From contig NZ_JACOFV010000010.1 in NCBI RefSeq assembly GCF_014284255.1, positions 121,355-185,354 of the forward strand: a DNA stretch of 64,000 nt, in the 5' to 3' direction. Shown here one piece after another: positions 26,974 to 35,453 of this stretch (position 1 is its first letter; every line of letters starts with the position of its first letter). Origin of the DNA: Cognatundibacterium jejuense (lineage in GTDB: Bacteria > Pseudomonadota > Gammaproteobacteria > Burkholderiales > Burkholderiaceae_D). Below the pieces are notes generated by a model. The model did no database searches. It saw only the letters and a list, made by a program, of their open reading frames with translations, and had not been told where the DNA came from. The translations under genes and the position numbers were made by a program.

Positions 26974-27405
26974 CTATTTATTCGCCATCCTCTTTAACAT
27001 ACGCATCAGGCTCCCGAGTACCGGCAATTTTTCATATAATTCTTCAGCTGCATCCCAATAATCTCTGTGCATTTGTACTCTGCCATCGGCCGCAAAACGG
27101 ATGTGAGTCGCACCGCGTATGCATTGCTCGTCTGGATTAAATTTTTTCATGTAGAAATAAAAATCCCAGCACAAAAATGCCGTATCACCTTGCAACACTG
27201 TGGAAGTAATTTTAAAGCGTGGTTTTTCAACTTGTACAAACATGTGTTGAAAAATGTGCGTCACCGCTGGTAAGCCACGCACCTCATTGAACGGATCTTT
27301 GAAATACGCATCGTCCGTATAAACACCAGATAAATCCTGACTTTGCGCCAACGTCAGTGTTTCAAAAAAGCGTACCAGATTATGTAAGCTGGTTTGGTGA
27401 TCCAT
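26974..27405 (-). CDS. NTF2-like (SnoaL) family protein
   Basis: From ATG 27405 the protein is 143 residues with the NTF2/SnoaL cone fold: LHNLVRFFETLTLAQSQDLS, YTDDAYFKDPFNEVRGLPAV, then strands with FKITSTVLQGDTAFLCWDF and a C-terminal RDYWDAAEELYEKLP. Nine bases before the ATG is AAGGAG, which overlaps the stop of the upstream SDR gene, so the genes are coupled; TTG at 27414 abuts the ribosome site and is unlikely. It is the last gene of the lipid-modification operon. Its enzymatic or binding role is unknown. Confidence 0.85.
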   Translation of the reverse strand: MDHQTSLHNLVRFFETLTLAQSQDLSGVYTDDAYFKDPFNEVRGLPAVTHIFQHMFVQVEKPRFKITSTVLQGDTAFLCWDFYFYMKKFNPDEQCIRGATHIRFAADGRVQMHRDYWDAAEELYEKLPVLGSLMRMLKRMANK

Positions 27406-27418
27406 CTTGAACAACTCC

Positions 27419-28186
27419 TTATAAGCCAGTGACTTTGTGAACGAGTGAGAAGTAAAGTTGGTACGGTAGTAAGCGTGCCAGTCTTAACCAATTCGTGAAG
27501 CGTTTGGGGAAATGAATATGAAAGTCGCCGTCTTCTATACCTTTGACCAGCGCAACTGCGGCATCGGGAGCACTCATCAGCGCGGGCATCTCAAAATCAT
27601 TTTTGGCAGTGAGCGGTGTTTCTACGAAGCCTGGGTTAATCAGGTATACGGCGATATTACGGGGGCGTAAATCGATATACAAAGATTCACATAAATTGAT
27701 AATCGCTGCTTTGCTCGGACCATATACCAAAGCCTTAGGCAAGCCAGATAAACCAGCAACCGAGGCGACGATGCCGATGCCGCCATTACCTTGTTTGAGC
27801 AGCGTCGGTAAGACCACATCGAGACAATGATAAACACCGCGCACATTGATGTCTAACAGGCGATTAGCGGCGGTCATATCAAAGCTATCAGCGCGCATTT
27901 CGTTGTAGGTGCCAGCAACGACCAGCACTAAATCTATACTTTGCCATTGGACGATGATACGTGCATGTGCGTTTTGTAAACTGGTCAGATCGGTGATGTC
28001 TAAAGGTTCAATTAAGGCTTGCTGAAATCCCTTCGCTGTTTCTTGCAGGCTCGTCAGATGTCGTGCAGATAATGCGACCCGGGCACCTTGATTTAATAGC
28101 AAACGCGCGGTTTCAGCACCGATGCCTGTGGAGGCACCGATGACCCAGACTTTCTTGTCTTTCCAATTCTGGATAGGCGGGTTCAT
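27419..28186 (-). CDS. Short-chain dehydrogenase/reductase
   Basis: The 255-residue SDR has the classical cofactor motif VIGASTGIGAETARLL, NNAG equivalent VVAGTYNE, catalytic Ser in GIVASVAGLSG and the active-site Tyr-x-x-x-Lys in VYGPSKAAI. It lacks a signal peptide. Start ATG 28186 overlaps the stop of the DUF3833 gene by ATGA. Its place in the operon suggests it reduces or oxidises a lipid intermediate; that is inference. Confidence 0.92.
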   Translation of the reverse strand: MNPPIQNWKDKKVWVIGASTGIGAETARLLLNQGARVALSARHLTSLQETAKGFQQALIEPLDITDLTSLQNAHARIIVQWQSIDLVLVVAGTYNEMRADSFDMTAANRLLDINVRGVYHCLDVVLPTLLKQGNGGIGIVASVAGLSGLPKALVYGPSKAAIINLCESLYIDLRPRNIAVYLINPGFVETPLTAKNDFEMPALMSAPDAAVALVKGIEDGDFHIHFPKRFTNWLRLARLLPYQLYFSLVHKVTGL

Positions 28187-28737
28187 TTGATCATGCCATC
28201 GCGTTTGGTAAATGAAAGCGTCACGCTACCAAGTTCTACCCCGAACTTGCGCATGATGGCGCGGTTGAGCATGACCTTGTCGTCCATGAGTACCATCAGG
28301 TCATCGAAATCGACGTGATAGATACTGTCATCCACCGGTAAGGCCAATACATAATTCCAGTGCAAGGTATTGCCGGACACAACGCCTTCAGCGTTGCCAA
28401 CCACGTCGGCAGCGGTGCCGGTGAAACGGTCAGGCGCTGTTTGCTTTAGCGTCCAAACCCGTCGTTGCTTTGTGCCATCCGAGTACGAAAAAGCCTCATC
28501 CAGCGTGCCTGTATCACCTTCCCATTTGCATTGCATAACAACGGTGAAGCGCTTGACGATTTTGCCGGAGCGATCTTGAAACATACCCCAGGCATCGACC
28601 GTCCCATTGAAATATTGGCGTAAATCCAAGCTTGGCTTTTCCTGGCGATAGATCGCAGTATCAACCTTACTGGCGCAGGAAGCCAACAATACCAGGCTTA
28701 GAATAGCAAGATACCGCGTTACGATTGTTAGTTTCAT
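28183..28737 (-). CDS. DUF3833 family lipoprotein
   Basis: The 184-residue protein has a lipoprotein signal (LAILSLVLLASCASKV, lipobox LASC) and the DUF3833 pattern: LDLRQYFNGTVDAWGMFQDR, a lipocalin-like antiparallel barrel, and a C-terminal VTLSFTKRDG. In other proteobacteria DUF3833 genes occur with cyclopropane-fatty-acid synthase and DUF1365 genes, as here. The lipocalin-like shape suggests lipid binding in the periplasm, which is inference. It is coupled to the SDR gene by a four-base overlap. Confidence 0.9.
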   Translation of the reverse strand: MKLTIVTRYLAILSLVLLASCASKVDTAIYRQEKPSLDLRQYFNGTVDAWGMFQDRSGKIVKRFTVVMQCKWEGDTGTLDEAFSYSDGTKQRRVWTLKQTAPDRFTGTAADVVGNAEGVVSGNTLHWNYVLALPVDDSIYHVDFDDLMVLMDDKVMLNRAIMRKFGVELGSVTLSFTKRDGMIK

Positions 28738-28780
28738 ATTGCATCCTTAGTTTGGTAGATTGGTAGCGACATCGTTTTTC

Positions 28781-29344
28781 TTAGCTATGTCCAAGAAGTT
28801 TTTTTCTTAAATCTGGTGCTGAAGTCTGAGGATCGAGCCATATAGCAAAAAAAGCACGCGCAAACTCTGCATCGCGAATTTCGCCCAGCCATTTTCCGTC
28901 TAGATAAAAACGTGCTGACTCATTGGGTATGTAAATGCCTGTGATGTGTGTCCCCTCTTTCACATCGGGAAACAGCGTCGTCATTTGTTGCAACCATTTT
29001 TGGCGTTGGCTGGCACTACCTTGATGTAACTTTTCCATCTCCTGTACGCTGGCATCGGCAATTTTTCGTCCAACTAAATTTCTGGCGTAACGTAAATCGA
29101 GTGCAACTTTATTCTTCTGCAGATCGTTCCAACCCTCAGGCCCGGTCCACAATGTAGCGTCATAAATTCGCAATCCAAACCAGCGATAAGTGCCTTGCCC
29201 TTGCATTACTGCTTTTGGCAATTCTGTTTGAATATGTACCGGCACGGCCTCACTGACTGGCGTTTCTGCTAGTGCAGCAGGCGTACCGATGCTGATTATC
29301 CAAGTCAGAAAAATGGCAACACATTGCCAGCGTCGCGGGTTCAT
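28781..29344 (-). CDS. Exported chalcone-isomerase-like protein
   Basis: From ATG 29344 the protein is 187 residues: signal peptide (WQCVAIFLTWIISIGTPAAL, then AETP) and a domain resembling bacterial chalcone-isomerase-like proteins (GTYRWFGLRIYDATLWTGPE ... LDLRYARNLVGRKIADASVQ). Relatives in bacteria are thought to bind fatty acids rather than flavonoids. The start overlaps the stop of the methyltransferase gene by ATGA; the upstream open extension to 29404 is inside that gene. It is part of the lipid operon. Confidence 0.86.
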   Translation of the reverse strand: MNPRRWQCVAIFLTWIISIGTPAALAETPVSEAVPVHIQTELPKAVMQGQGTYRWFGLRIYDATLWTGPEGWNDLQKNKVALDLRYARNLVGRKIADASVQEMEKLHQGSASQRQKWLQQMTTLFPDVKEGTHITGIYIPNESARFYLDGKWLGEIRDAEFARAFFAIWLDPQTSAPDLRKKLLGHS

Positions 29345-30585
29345 GTTTTGACCAGGGTAAATTGCGCGACATCGATATTGCCAGCGCGGAAGCCGGCCTC
29401 GCAATACGCCAGATAAAATTCCCAGGTACGGATAAATTCATCATCAAATCCCTGCGCTTTGACTTCATTGAGTTTCTCCATGAAAGTCTGACGCCATTCC
29501 AATAAAGTGCGGGCATAGTCGAGGCCAAATGTGAACGTATCTATTACTTCTAAGCCGTGTTCCCGTGCTAATTTCTGGAAGATTTCTATCGATGGCAACA
29601 TGCCGCCCGGGAAAATATACTGCTGAATGAAGTCAGTCCCTTTGCGATAACGGTCGAACAGCTCGTCAGCGATAACGATGCTTTGCACGCAAGCACGCCC
29701 ACCACGTTTGAGATTACGCTGCAAGCAAGCGAAATAGCCTGGCCAGTAATCTTCACCAACGGCTTCAAACATTTCTATCGAGGCAATCGCATCGTAATCG
29801 CCGTGGGCATCGCGATAGTCCTGTATCTGCAAATCACTACGCGCCCGCAAACCCGCACGCTGCAAACGTTCACGGGCAAAGTGTAATTGTTCGGTCGACA
29901 GCGTGAGGCCAGTCACGTGTGCTTGTGCATCACGTGTTGCCATTTCCGCAAATCCACCCCAGCCACAACCGATTTCCAGCACTTTCGCATCTGGTTTCAG
30001 ATTCAGTTGTTGCAGGATGCGGCGGTATTTGGTCTGCTGTGCGTCATGTAAATTGTCGACCTGGTCGCCAGAGAACAAGGCACTGGAATACGTCATTGAT
30101 GGATCTAACCATAGTCGATAAAAATCATTGCCGATATCGTAATGAGCGTGGATATTTTTCTTGCTTCCGGCTTTGGAATTACGATTTAAAAAATGCTTGA
30201 TGCGGTAAAGTAAATTGCCCCACCAGGTCCCGTAGATCACATCTTCGAGTTGCGAGCGATTACGTGTAATGAGCTCGATCAGCCCTGCCAGACTACTGCT
30301 CGTCCAATGTCCGGCAATATAACTTTCAGCAAAGCCAATATCACCTGATTTCAACACTGCACGATAAATTTGCCAGTTCTTCAGATTTAAAGTGACGTGG
30401 CGATTGCCATCATCTGCGCGCCCAAATTGGGCAATTTGACCATCAGGAAATTGCACCGTCAGCGTGCCGTGTTCAAGCTTGTGTAGCAAACTAACGACAA
30501 AGCGTGCTTCGGCTGGGAAATGTCCTGTGTCCAATTGACGCTCATGGGTGTGTGCGGGCGTAACAGTGGGGTGTATAGTGCTCAT
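29341..30585 (-). CDS. Cyclopropane-fatty-acyl-phospholipid synthase-like methyltransferase
   Basis: This 414-residue enzyme has an N-terminal lipid-recognition region and a SAM-binding core, VLEIGCGWGGFAEMATRDAQ. Later come the family segments IEMFEAVGEDYWPGYFACLQ, GTDFIQQYIFPGGMLPS and YARTLLEWRQTF. Family members transfer a methyl or methylene group to double bonds of membrane phospholipid acyl chains, giving cyclopropane, methylated or furan-type products. It overlaps the DUF1365 gene by four bases and lies in an operon with an FAD oxidoreductase. A cytoplasmic, membrane-associated location is expected. Confidence 0.92.
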   Translation of the reverse strand: MSTIHPTVTPAHTHERQLDTGHFPAEARFVVSLLHKLEHGTLTVQFPDGQIAQFGRADDGNRHVTLNLKNWQIYRAVLKSGDIGFAESYIAGHWTSSSLAGLIELITRNRSQLEDVIYGTWWGNLLYRIKHFLNRNSKAGSKKNIHAHYDIGNDFYRLWLDPSMTYSSALFSGDQVDNLHDAQQTKYRRILQQLNLKPDAKVLEIGCGWGGFAEMATRDAQAHVTGLTLSTEQLHFARERLQRAGLRARSDLQIQDYRDAHGDYDAIASIEMFEAVGEDYWPGYFACLQRNLKRGGRACVQSIVIADELFDRYRKGTDFIQQYIFPGGMLPSIEIFQKLAREHGLEVIDTFTFGLDYARTLLEWRQTFMEKLNEVKAQGFDDEFIRTWEFYLAYCEAGFRAGNIDVAQFTLVKT

Positions 30586-31397
30586 CGACTCACCTCTTTG
30601 GATGGTGGGAGTGGTTTTGAAAAGAAGGGAACGCGCTTGATAAAAAGTCGCAGAGCCTGTATGTGAATTTTCAGCACGATGCCTATCGTCATCATGGGAT
30701 AGCTAAACATCAGGGCTAGAATTTTTCTGTCGCTTAGCGCACACTCGGTGCCTGCAATGCTGGTGAGCAGCAGCGGACCTGAGGCGTCGTCATAATCAAT
30801 CCTGGCAATATGTTTGTGTGTGGTGACGCCATTGTCAGAACTGGTTTTCTGTATAAAGCGAAAACGGTACTGACCCTCTATCGGACAAAACGGTGATACA
30901 TGGAAGATTTTTTTTGCATGGTGCTCTTCGCCATTTTTAAGCTCAGTGCCATGTTCCAGCAGATAGATATGCTTTTCACCAAAGGTATTCCTTACCTCGC
31001 ATACGATCGCACGCAAGCTTCCATTTGTGCGATGACAAAACCAAAACGATACCGGATTGAAGACATAGCCAAGCACGCGCGGAAAGCATTGCAGCCAGAT
31101 TTCACCTTTGGCATCGTGGATATGTTCAGCGTGTAGGAGTTGATCTATCCATGCTGTCGCTGTTGATTTTCCATCGCCGTGGTCTTTGTCGAAAAAAGAC
31201 AATAAATTAAAACGATTATGCGAAAACCAGCGACAGTGGTTGAGATCGATATCGGTATTCATCGCCCGCACAGGGAGGCGCAAAAAAAACACGCCGTATT
31301 TGAATGTGTTTTTGGCCGGACGCAGACGCATATGCGTGACCTCACCTACACACAGCCGAACGGCTGGCAAACTAGTGAGTGTGTCAGGAGAGATCAT
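30582..31397 (-). CDS. DUF1365 family protein
   Basis: From ATG 31397 the protein is 271 residues and begins MISPDTLTSLPAVRLCVGEV, then THMRLRPAKNTFKYGVFFLR, the standard DUF1365 opening. Further conserved pieces are FPRVLGYVFNPVSFWFCHR, VCEVRNTFGEKHIYLL and KIFHVSPFCPIEGQYRF. Its function is unknown, but it is nearly always linked to the FAD oxidoreductase and cyclopropane-synthase genes. An earlier ATG at 31436 is an alternative start; it would overlap the previous gene by 38 bases. Confidence 0.9.
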   Translation of the reverse strand: MISPDTLTSLPAVRLCVGEVTHMRLRPAKNTFKYGVFFLRLPVRAMNTDIDLNHCRWFSHNRFNLLSFFDKDHGDGKSTATAWIDQLLHAEHIHDAKGEIWLQCFPRVLGYVFNPVSFWFCHRTNGSLRAIVCEVRNTFGEKHIYLLEHGTELKNGEEHHAKKIFHVSPFCPIEGQYRFRFIQKTSSDNGVTTHKHIARIDYDDASGPLLLTSIAGTECALSDRKILALMFSYPMMTIGIVLKIHIQALRLFIKRVPFFSKPLPPSKEVSR

Positions 31398-31398
31398 C

Positions 31399-32709
31399 TT
31401 ATGCTGCTCTGTGTTGGTGATGTTGTTTTTGCTCATGTCCGTGGTTATTTTCACGAGCGATGATGGCAGCAGCAACGTTGATACCGGATTTCAAACCATC
31501 TTCATGAAAACCATAGTTAGTCCACGCACCAGCAAACCAGATACCGCGTTGCCCCTGAATTGCAGGTAATTGCTGCTGGGCTCGGATAGCCGCTTTGTCG
31601 AATACAGGATGCGCATAATCGAAGCTATCAATCACAAGCTCTGCACGTGGCTCTTCGATGGGATTAAGGCTCACGATGACTGGTGTCTTAAACGGTAAGG
31701 GTTGTAATTGGTTTAGCAAATAATGGACGCAAACACGACTTTCATCACCGGTCATCGCCTGGTAATTCCAGGCAGACCAGGTTTTTTTGTTGGCAGGTAA
31801 AAAGCGGCTATCGGTATGCAATACGGCGCGATTGTCCTGATATTGAACTGCCGACAAAATTTGTTTTTCACGTTCGTTCGCATCCGTCAGCAATCGCAAG
31901 CTCTGGTCACTGTGCGTCGCCAACACCACCTCATCAAATTCTTGCAAACCATTTTTTGCATGAACGATGATTTTAGACTGTGGGTTGGCATACACCGCTT
32001 TGACCGGTGTATTCAGATGGCGATGCGCGATGTGCGGCAGCATTTTTTCGACATAGTGTCGCGCGCCACCGCGCACGGTGTACCACTGCGGCCGGTCAGT
32101 GATCTGGAGTAAGCCGTGGTTGTGGCAGAAATTCACAAACGAAGCGACTGGAAAAGCCATCATCGTCGCGGTGGGACAAGACCAGATACAGGCTGCCATG
32201 GGCAATAAATACCAGCGACGGAACTCCTGGCTGTAATTGTGTTGATCGAGAAATGTTCCCAGCGGAGTTTGAAATTCTTGCGCGTCTTTATTGAGCGCCA
32301 AGTCTGTGGTTTGGCGATTGAATCGGACGATGTCACGCAACATGCGCAAAAAGCCGGGATTGAGCAGGTTGCGTTTTTGCGCAAACACGGTGCTCAGATT
32401 GGCACCACCCCATTCCAATGTTCTGGAACCCAAGGGCATTTTGACTGAAAACGACATGTCGGTTGCCGCTGTGTCTATCTCCAGCTCGGCAAACAGTCGG
32501 ACTAAATTGGGATAAGTCTTGTGATTAAACACAAGAAAACCCGTATCGACACCAAAGCTTTCTCCGTCCAGTGTCACATCAACGGTATGCGTGTGACCGC
32601 CAAAATAGTCATTCGCTTCAAACAAGCTGACTTCATGGCCAGCTTTGCTGAGCTCGTAGGCACTCGAGAGACCGGAGATACCTGAGCCTATCACTGCGAT
32701 TTTCGTCAT
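31399..32709 (-). CDS. FAD-dependent oxidoreductase (amine-oxidase / desaturase-like)
   Basis: The 436-residue flavoprotein has an N-terminal dinucleotide motif IAVIGSGISGLSSAYELSKA and FEANDYFGGHTHTV, as in flavin amine oxidases and phytoene-desaturase-like enzymes, and the C-terminal FAD loop GIWFAGAWTNYGFHEDGLKS. It is the first gene of the lipid operon. In related clusters such enzymes have been connected with fatty-acyl desaturation; that specific role here is inference. A His/Gln tail ends the protein. The ribosome site before ATG 32709 is weak. Confidence 0.9.
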   Translation of the reverse strand: MTKIAVIGSGISGLSSAYELSKAGHEVSLFEANDYFGGHTHTVDVTLDGESFGVDTGFLVFNHKTYPNLVRLFAELEIDTAATDMSFSVKMPLGSRTLEWGGANLSTVFAQKRNLLNPGFLRMLRDIVRFNRQTTDLALNKDAQEFQTPLGTFLDQHNYSQEFRRWYLLPMAACIWSCPTATMMAFPVASFVNFCHNHGLLQITDRPQWYTVRGGARHYVEKMLPHIAHRHLNTPVKAVYANPQSKIIVHAKNGLQEFDEVVLATHSDQSLRLLTDANEREKQILSAVQYQDNRAVLHTDSRFLPANKKTWSAWNYQAMTGDESRVCVHYLLNQLQPLPFKTPVIVSLNPIEEPRAELVIDSFDYAHPVFDKAAIRAQQQLPAIQGQRGIWFAGAWTNYGFHEDGLKSGINVAAAIIARENNHGHEQKQHHQHRAA

Positions 32710-32847
32710 GTGACTGTCTCGTTGTGAAATTAATATAATTGCTGAAAAAACAAATCAGCGGTGAAAAATCGGTTAAAAATCACGCATTTGATCAAGTTTT
32801 ACCACGCTTCATTACTGCTTGGAGTAAAATGTGACTTATAAAATCAT

Positions 32848-32876
32848 TTCGTGACTCATTGGTCACAAAATATACT
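32848..32876 (+). promoter_or_regulatory. Probable promoter of the TetR gene
   Basis: TATACT at 32871-32876 is a good -10; the -35 at the right distance (TTCGTG) is poor, and the palindrome fills the spacer. Confidence 0.45.
32851..32866. promoter_or_regulatory. Palindromic operator candidate for the TetR regulator
   Basis: GTGAC, six bases, GTCAC forms a perfect inverted repeat between the divergent TetR gene and lipid operon. It lies directly before the TATACT -10 hexamer of the TetR gene, so bound repressor would block that promoter. A GTGACT half-site recurs at 32831. Confidence 0.5.
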
Positions 32877-32905
32877 ACAAAGTTTTATTTTGTGCAGAAA
32901 AAATT

Positions 32906-33529
32906 ATGCAAATAAAAATTCCCTTTAAAAAACAACAGTTTGACGCACGCGAAGAAGCGATCATCGATGCCGTCAACCGTCTTTTGTCAGAAAAAGGCTA
33001 TGACCTGATGACCATGGACGATGTCGCCGATGCGGTGGGAATTGCAAAAGGCAGCCTCTACAAGCACTTTTCTTCCAAAGAGCGTTTAGCTGCGGCTGCG
33101 CTGACACGTTTGTTAAAAGCGACAGTGGAAGAGCTCGACAGCCTGTCAGAAGACAGACCTGCCATCGAAAAAATCAAGCATATCCTGGCGTGGTCTCTGC
33201 GCTTACGTTTGCAAGGGGGCGTGCCGCATTTGCCATCAACTAGTCTGACCTTGCAACGTAGTCTGATGTTGAATCTGGATTACGTGATGGTGGCGTTAAA
33301 GGTGCATAAGCGATTTCATGCCATGGTGGCTGCTGCGCGTGAGCAGGGCGCATTGACGCCGTTGGTGCCGGATGATGTGCTGGTCTATACCTTGTACTCG
33401 CGCGCCTGTGATCCGACGATGGAGTTTTTATTGCGTGATAAAAAACTCAGTCACGAGCAAATTGTGGATGCGATGGTGCATGCGACGATTGGTGGGTTTT
33501 TGTCTGAAAAGGCGAGGGTGGTAGGTTAA
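32906..33529 (+). CDS. TetR/AcrR-family regulator
   Basis: The 207-residue protein has an N-terminal TetR helix-turn-helix (IIDAVNRLLSEKGYDLMTMD then VADAVGIAKGSLYKHFSSKE) and a helical ligand-binding domain. It is divergent from the seven-gene lipid operon across a 196-base gap with a palindromic site, so it probably represses the operon and itself; a fatty-acyl ligand is plausible but unproven. The ribosome site before ATG 32906 is weak. Confidence 0.92.
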   Translation: MQIKIPFKKQQFDAREEAIIDAVNRLLSEKGYDLMTMDDVADAVGIAKGSLYKHFSSKERLAAAALTRLLKATVEELDSLSEDRPAIEKIKHILAWSLRLRLQGGVPHLPSTSLTLQRSLMLNLDYVMVALKVHKRFHAMVAAAREQGALTPLVPDDVLVYTLYSRACDPTMEFLLRDKKLSHEQIVDAMVHATIGGFLSEKARVVG

Positions 33530-33541
33530 ACAAATAGCTTG

Positions 33542-33568
33542 TGCAGGGTGGGTTCGACCCGCCCTGCA
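33542..33568. repeat. REP-like hairpin between convergent genes
   Basis: TGCAGGGTGGGT, loop TCG, ACCCGCCCTGCA is a 12-bp stem with one wobble pair. It shares its GCAGGG(T/C)GGGT core with the inverted repeat at 14934-14999. It lies between the TetR gene and the convergent glutathione peroxidase gene and may also terminate transcription, although no T-run follows. Confidence 0.6.
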
Positions 33569-33597
33569 AGATAATATTGTTTCATCGAAACGCTTAT

Positions 33598-34164
33598 TTA
33601 CTGCGCCAATGCCTTCTCAATGTCAGCCACAAGCTTCTTATCATCTGGAGTTGTGATACTTGAATAAGCCTCAACGACATTCCCTTTACGGTCGATCAGG
33701 TACTTGTAGAAATTCCACTTTGGCGTAGTGCCTGTCGCTTTGATCAACTCAGCGTGTAAAGGATTCACCTGATCGCCGCGGACGGAGGATTTGGCGAACA
33801 TAGGAAATTTCACACCATAGGTATTAAAGCAAAAATCAGCAATCTCTTTACTGCTTCCTGGTTCTTGCTTGCCAAAATCATTCGATGGGAAGCCCAATAC
33901 TACTAAGCCTTTGTCGGCATATTTGGCGTACATCTTTTCCAAACCTTCATACTGACTGGTAAAGCCGCAATAGCTGGCGGTATTGACAACCAGTGCAACT
34001 TTTCCTTTGTATTGACACAAATTTTGCGGGCTATCGTCTTGCAGGCGGTTAAACGTATGTTGCAAGATCGCCGGGCACGCTTCGGTGCTATCGGCGAAAG
34101 CGCTGCCGGAAAAACCGGTCATTAAAACTAAACTGGCAAGACCAAGGATCAATTTGCTGTTCAT
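33598..34164 (-). CDS. Glutathione peroxidase family protein, exported
   Basis: The 188-residue protein has a signal peptide (LILGLASLVLMTGFSGSAFA) and a thioredoxin-like GPx domain with Cys66 in VVNTASYCGFTSQYEGLE, replacing selenocysteine. Later GFPSNDFGKQEPG and the Trp in KWNFYKYLIDRKG complete the catalytic set. It reduces peroxides, probably in the periplasm using thioredoxin-like donors. It stands alone, divergent from sbp. Confidence 0.93.
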   Translation of the reverse strand: MNSKLILGLASLVLMTGFSGSAFADSTEACPAILQHTFNRLQDDSPQNLCQYKGKVALVVNTASYCGFTSQYEGLEKMYAKYADKGLVVLGFPSNDFGKQEPGSSKEIADFCFNTYGVKFPMFAKSSVRGDQVNPLHAELIKATGTTPKWNFYKYLIDRKGNVVEAYSSITTPDDKKLVADIEKALAQ

Positions 34165-34253
34165 GTCGGACTCCTGATTGAGAGGATCACATAGTAGCTG
34201 AGACCTGAGAATTCTGCTGATGATGCTCTTTATATGGAATTTGAATATAGATT

Positions 34254-34269
34254 AACGAAAAACTTCGTT
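34254..34269. promoter_or_regulatory. Inverted repeat upstream of sbp
   Basis: AACGAA, four bases, TTCGTT is a perfect 6-bp inverted repeat 65 bases before sbp. Just upstream (34230-34250) lies TATATGGAATTTGAATATAG; the opening TATATGGAA recurs before cysT at about 41485. Both could be CysB/Cbl-type control elements; unproven. Confidence 0.35.
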
Positions 34270-34333
34270 TTAAAACATAAGGCGAGCATTTATTCTGAGA
34301 TCCGGATTTAATTTTCATTACATCGGATTTCTC

Positions 34334-35383
34334 ATGTTGATCGCAAAAAATATCAAAAGTAGTAGCAAAAACCGTTTTTCCCGCTTGGTGACGACCTTGG
34401 TTTTAGGTGCAGCCAGTCTGCTCCCGCTGACCAGCCATAGCGCCGACATTACGCTGCTCAATGTCTCTTACGATCCTACGCGTGAATTATTTCTCGATGT
34501 AAATCAGGCTTTTGCCAAACAATGGCAAGCAAAAACTGGTGATAAAGTCACGATCAAACAATCGCATGGCGGCTCAGGCAAGCAAGCGCGTTCGGTGATT
34601 GACGGACTGGATGCAGACGTCGTAACTTTGGCATTGGCTTACGATACGGACGCCATTGCTGAGCGCGGTCTGATTGCAAAGAATTGGCAGCAACGTTTGC
34701 CACATCGTGCTACGCCGTATACCTCGACCATTGTCTTTTTGGTACGCAAAGGTAATCCTAAGGCAGTGAAGGACTGGGCTGATCTGATTAAGCCTGGGGT
34801 GTCTGTCATTACCGCTAACCCTAAGACATCGGGCGGCGCACGTTGGGCGTATCTGGCAGCATGGGGCTACGCGCAAAAAGCGTCGGGTGGTACGCCTGCT
34901 ACCGCTAAAGATTATGTATCCAAACTCTACAAAAATGTTCCGGTATTGGATTCCGGCGCGCGTGGTGCCACGGTGACGTTCACTGAACGTGGTATTGGTG
35001 ACGTCCTGCTGTCGTGGGAAAACGAAGCGCACCTGGCACTGAAAGAGTTTGGTGCTGACAAATTTGAAATCATCACCCCATCAATCAGTGTGTTGGCGGA
35101 ACCATCCGTCGCGGTGGTCGATAAAGTCGTCGACAAACATGGCACCCGCAAAGTGGCAGAAGCCTATTTGAATTACCTTTATACCGACGCTGCACAAGAC
35201 ATCATTGGTAATAATTTCTATCGTCCAAGTGACGAACGTGCTGCGAAGAAATTCGCCAGCAAATTCCCTGACATCAAATTATTCACTGTTGACGACACCT
35301 TTGGAGGTTGGACTAAAGCACAAAAAGACCATTTTGCCGACGGCGGCGTTTTTGATCAGATTTATTTGAACGGAAAAAAATAA
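34334..35383 (+). CDS. sbp: Periplasmic sulfate-binding protein
   Basis: The 349-residue protein has a long signal peptide ([20 protein letters not shown]) and the sulfate/thiosulfate-binding family sequence: [56 protein letters not shown], and [19 protein letters not shown]. It captures sulfate in the periplasm for the CysTWA transporter encoded at 41.7-44.5 kb. It heads the sulfur cluster and is followed by the ssu genes, separated by a weak hairpin. Confidence 0.95.
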   Translation: MLIAKNIKSSSKNRFSRLVTTLVLGAASLLPLTSHSADITLLNVSYDPTRELFLDVNQAFAKQWQAKTGDKVTIKQSHGGSGKQARSVIDGLDADVVTLALAYDTDAIAERGLIAKNWQQRLPHRATPYTSTIVFLVRKGNPKAVKDWADLIKPGVSVITANPKTSGGARWAYLAAWGYAQKASGGTPATAKDYVSKLYKNVPVLDSGARGATVTFTERGIGDVLLSWENEAHLALKEFGADKFEIITPSISVLAEPSVAVVDKVVDKHGTRKVAEAYLNYLYTDAAQDIIGNNFYRPSDERAAKKFASKFPDIKLFTVDDTFGGWTKAQKDHFADGGVFDQIYLNGKK

Positions 35384-35392
35384 TTTTGCGGC

Positions 35393-35425
35393 GCGTCTGA
35401 CTACTAAGCATGCAGACGCTCGATT
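35393..35425 (+). terminator. Weak hairpin between sbp and ssuE
   Basis: GCGTCTG and CAGACGC at 35393-35419 form a 7-bp stem with a 13-base loop followed by a T-poor sequence. It may attenuate rather than stop transcription from sbp into the ssu genes. Confidence 0.35.
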
Positions 35426-35453
35426 TGATTGCATAGCGAGTGAAAGAAAAATT

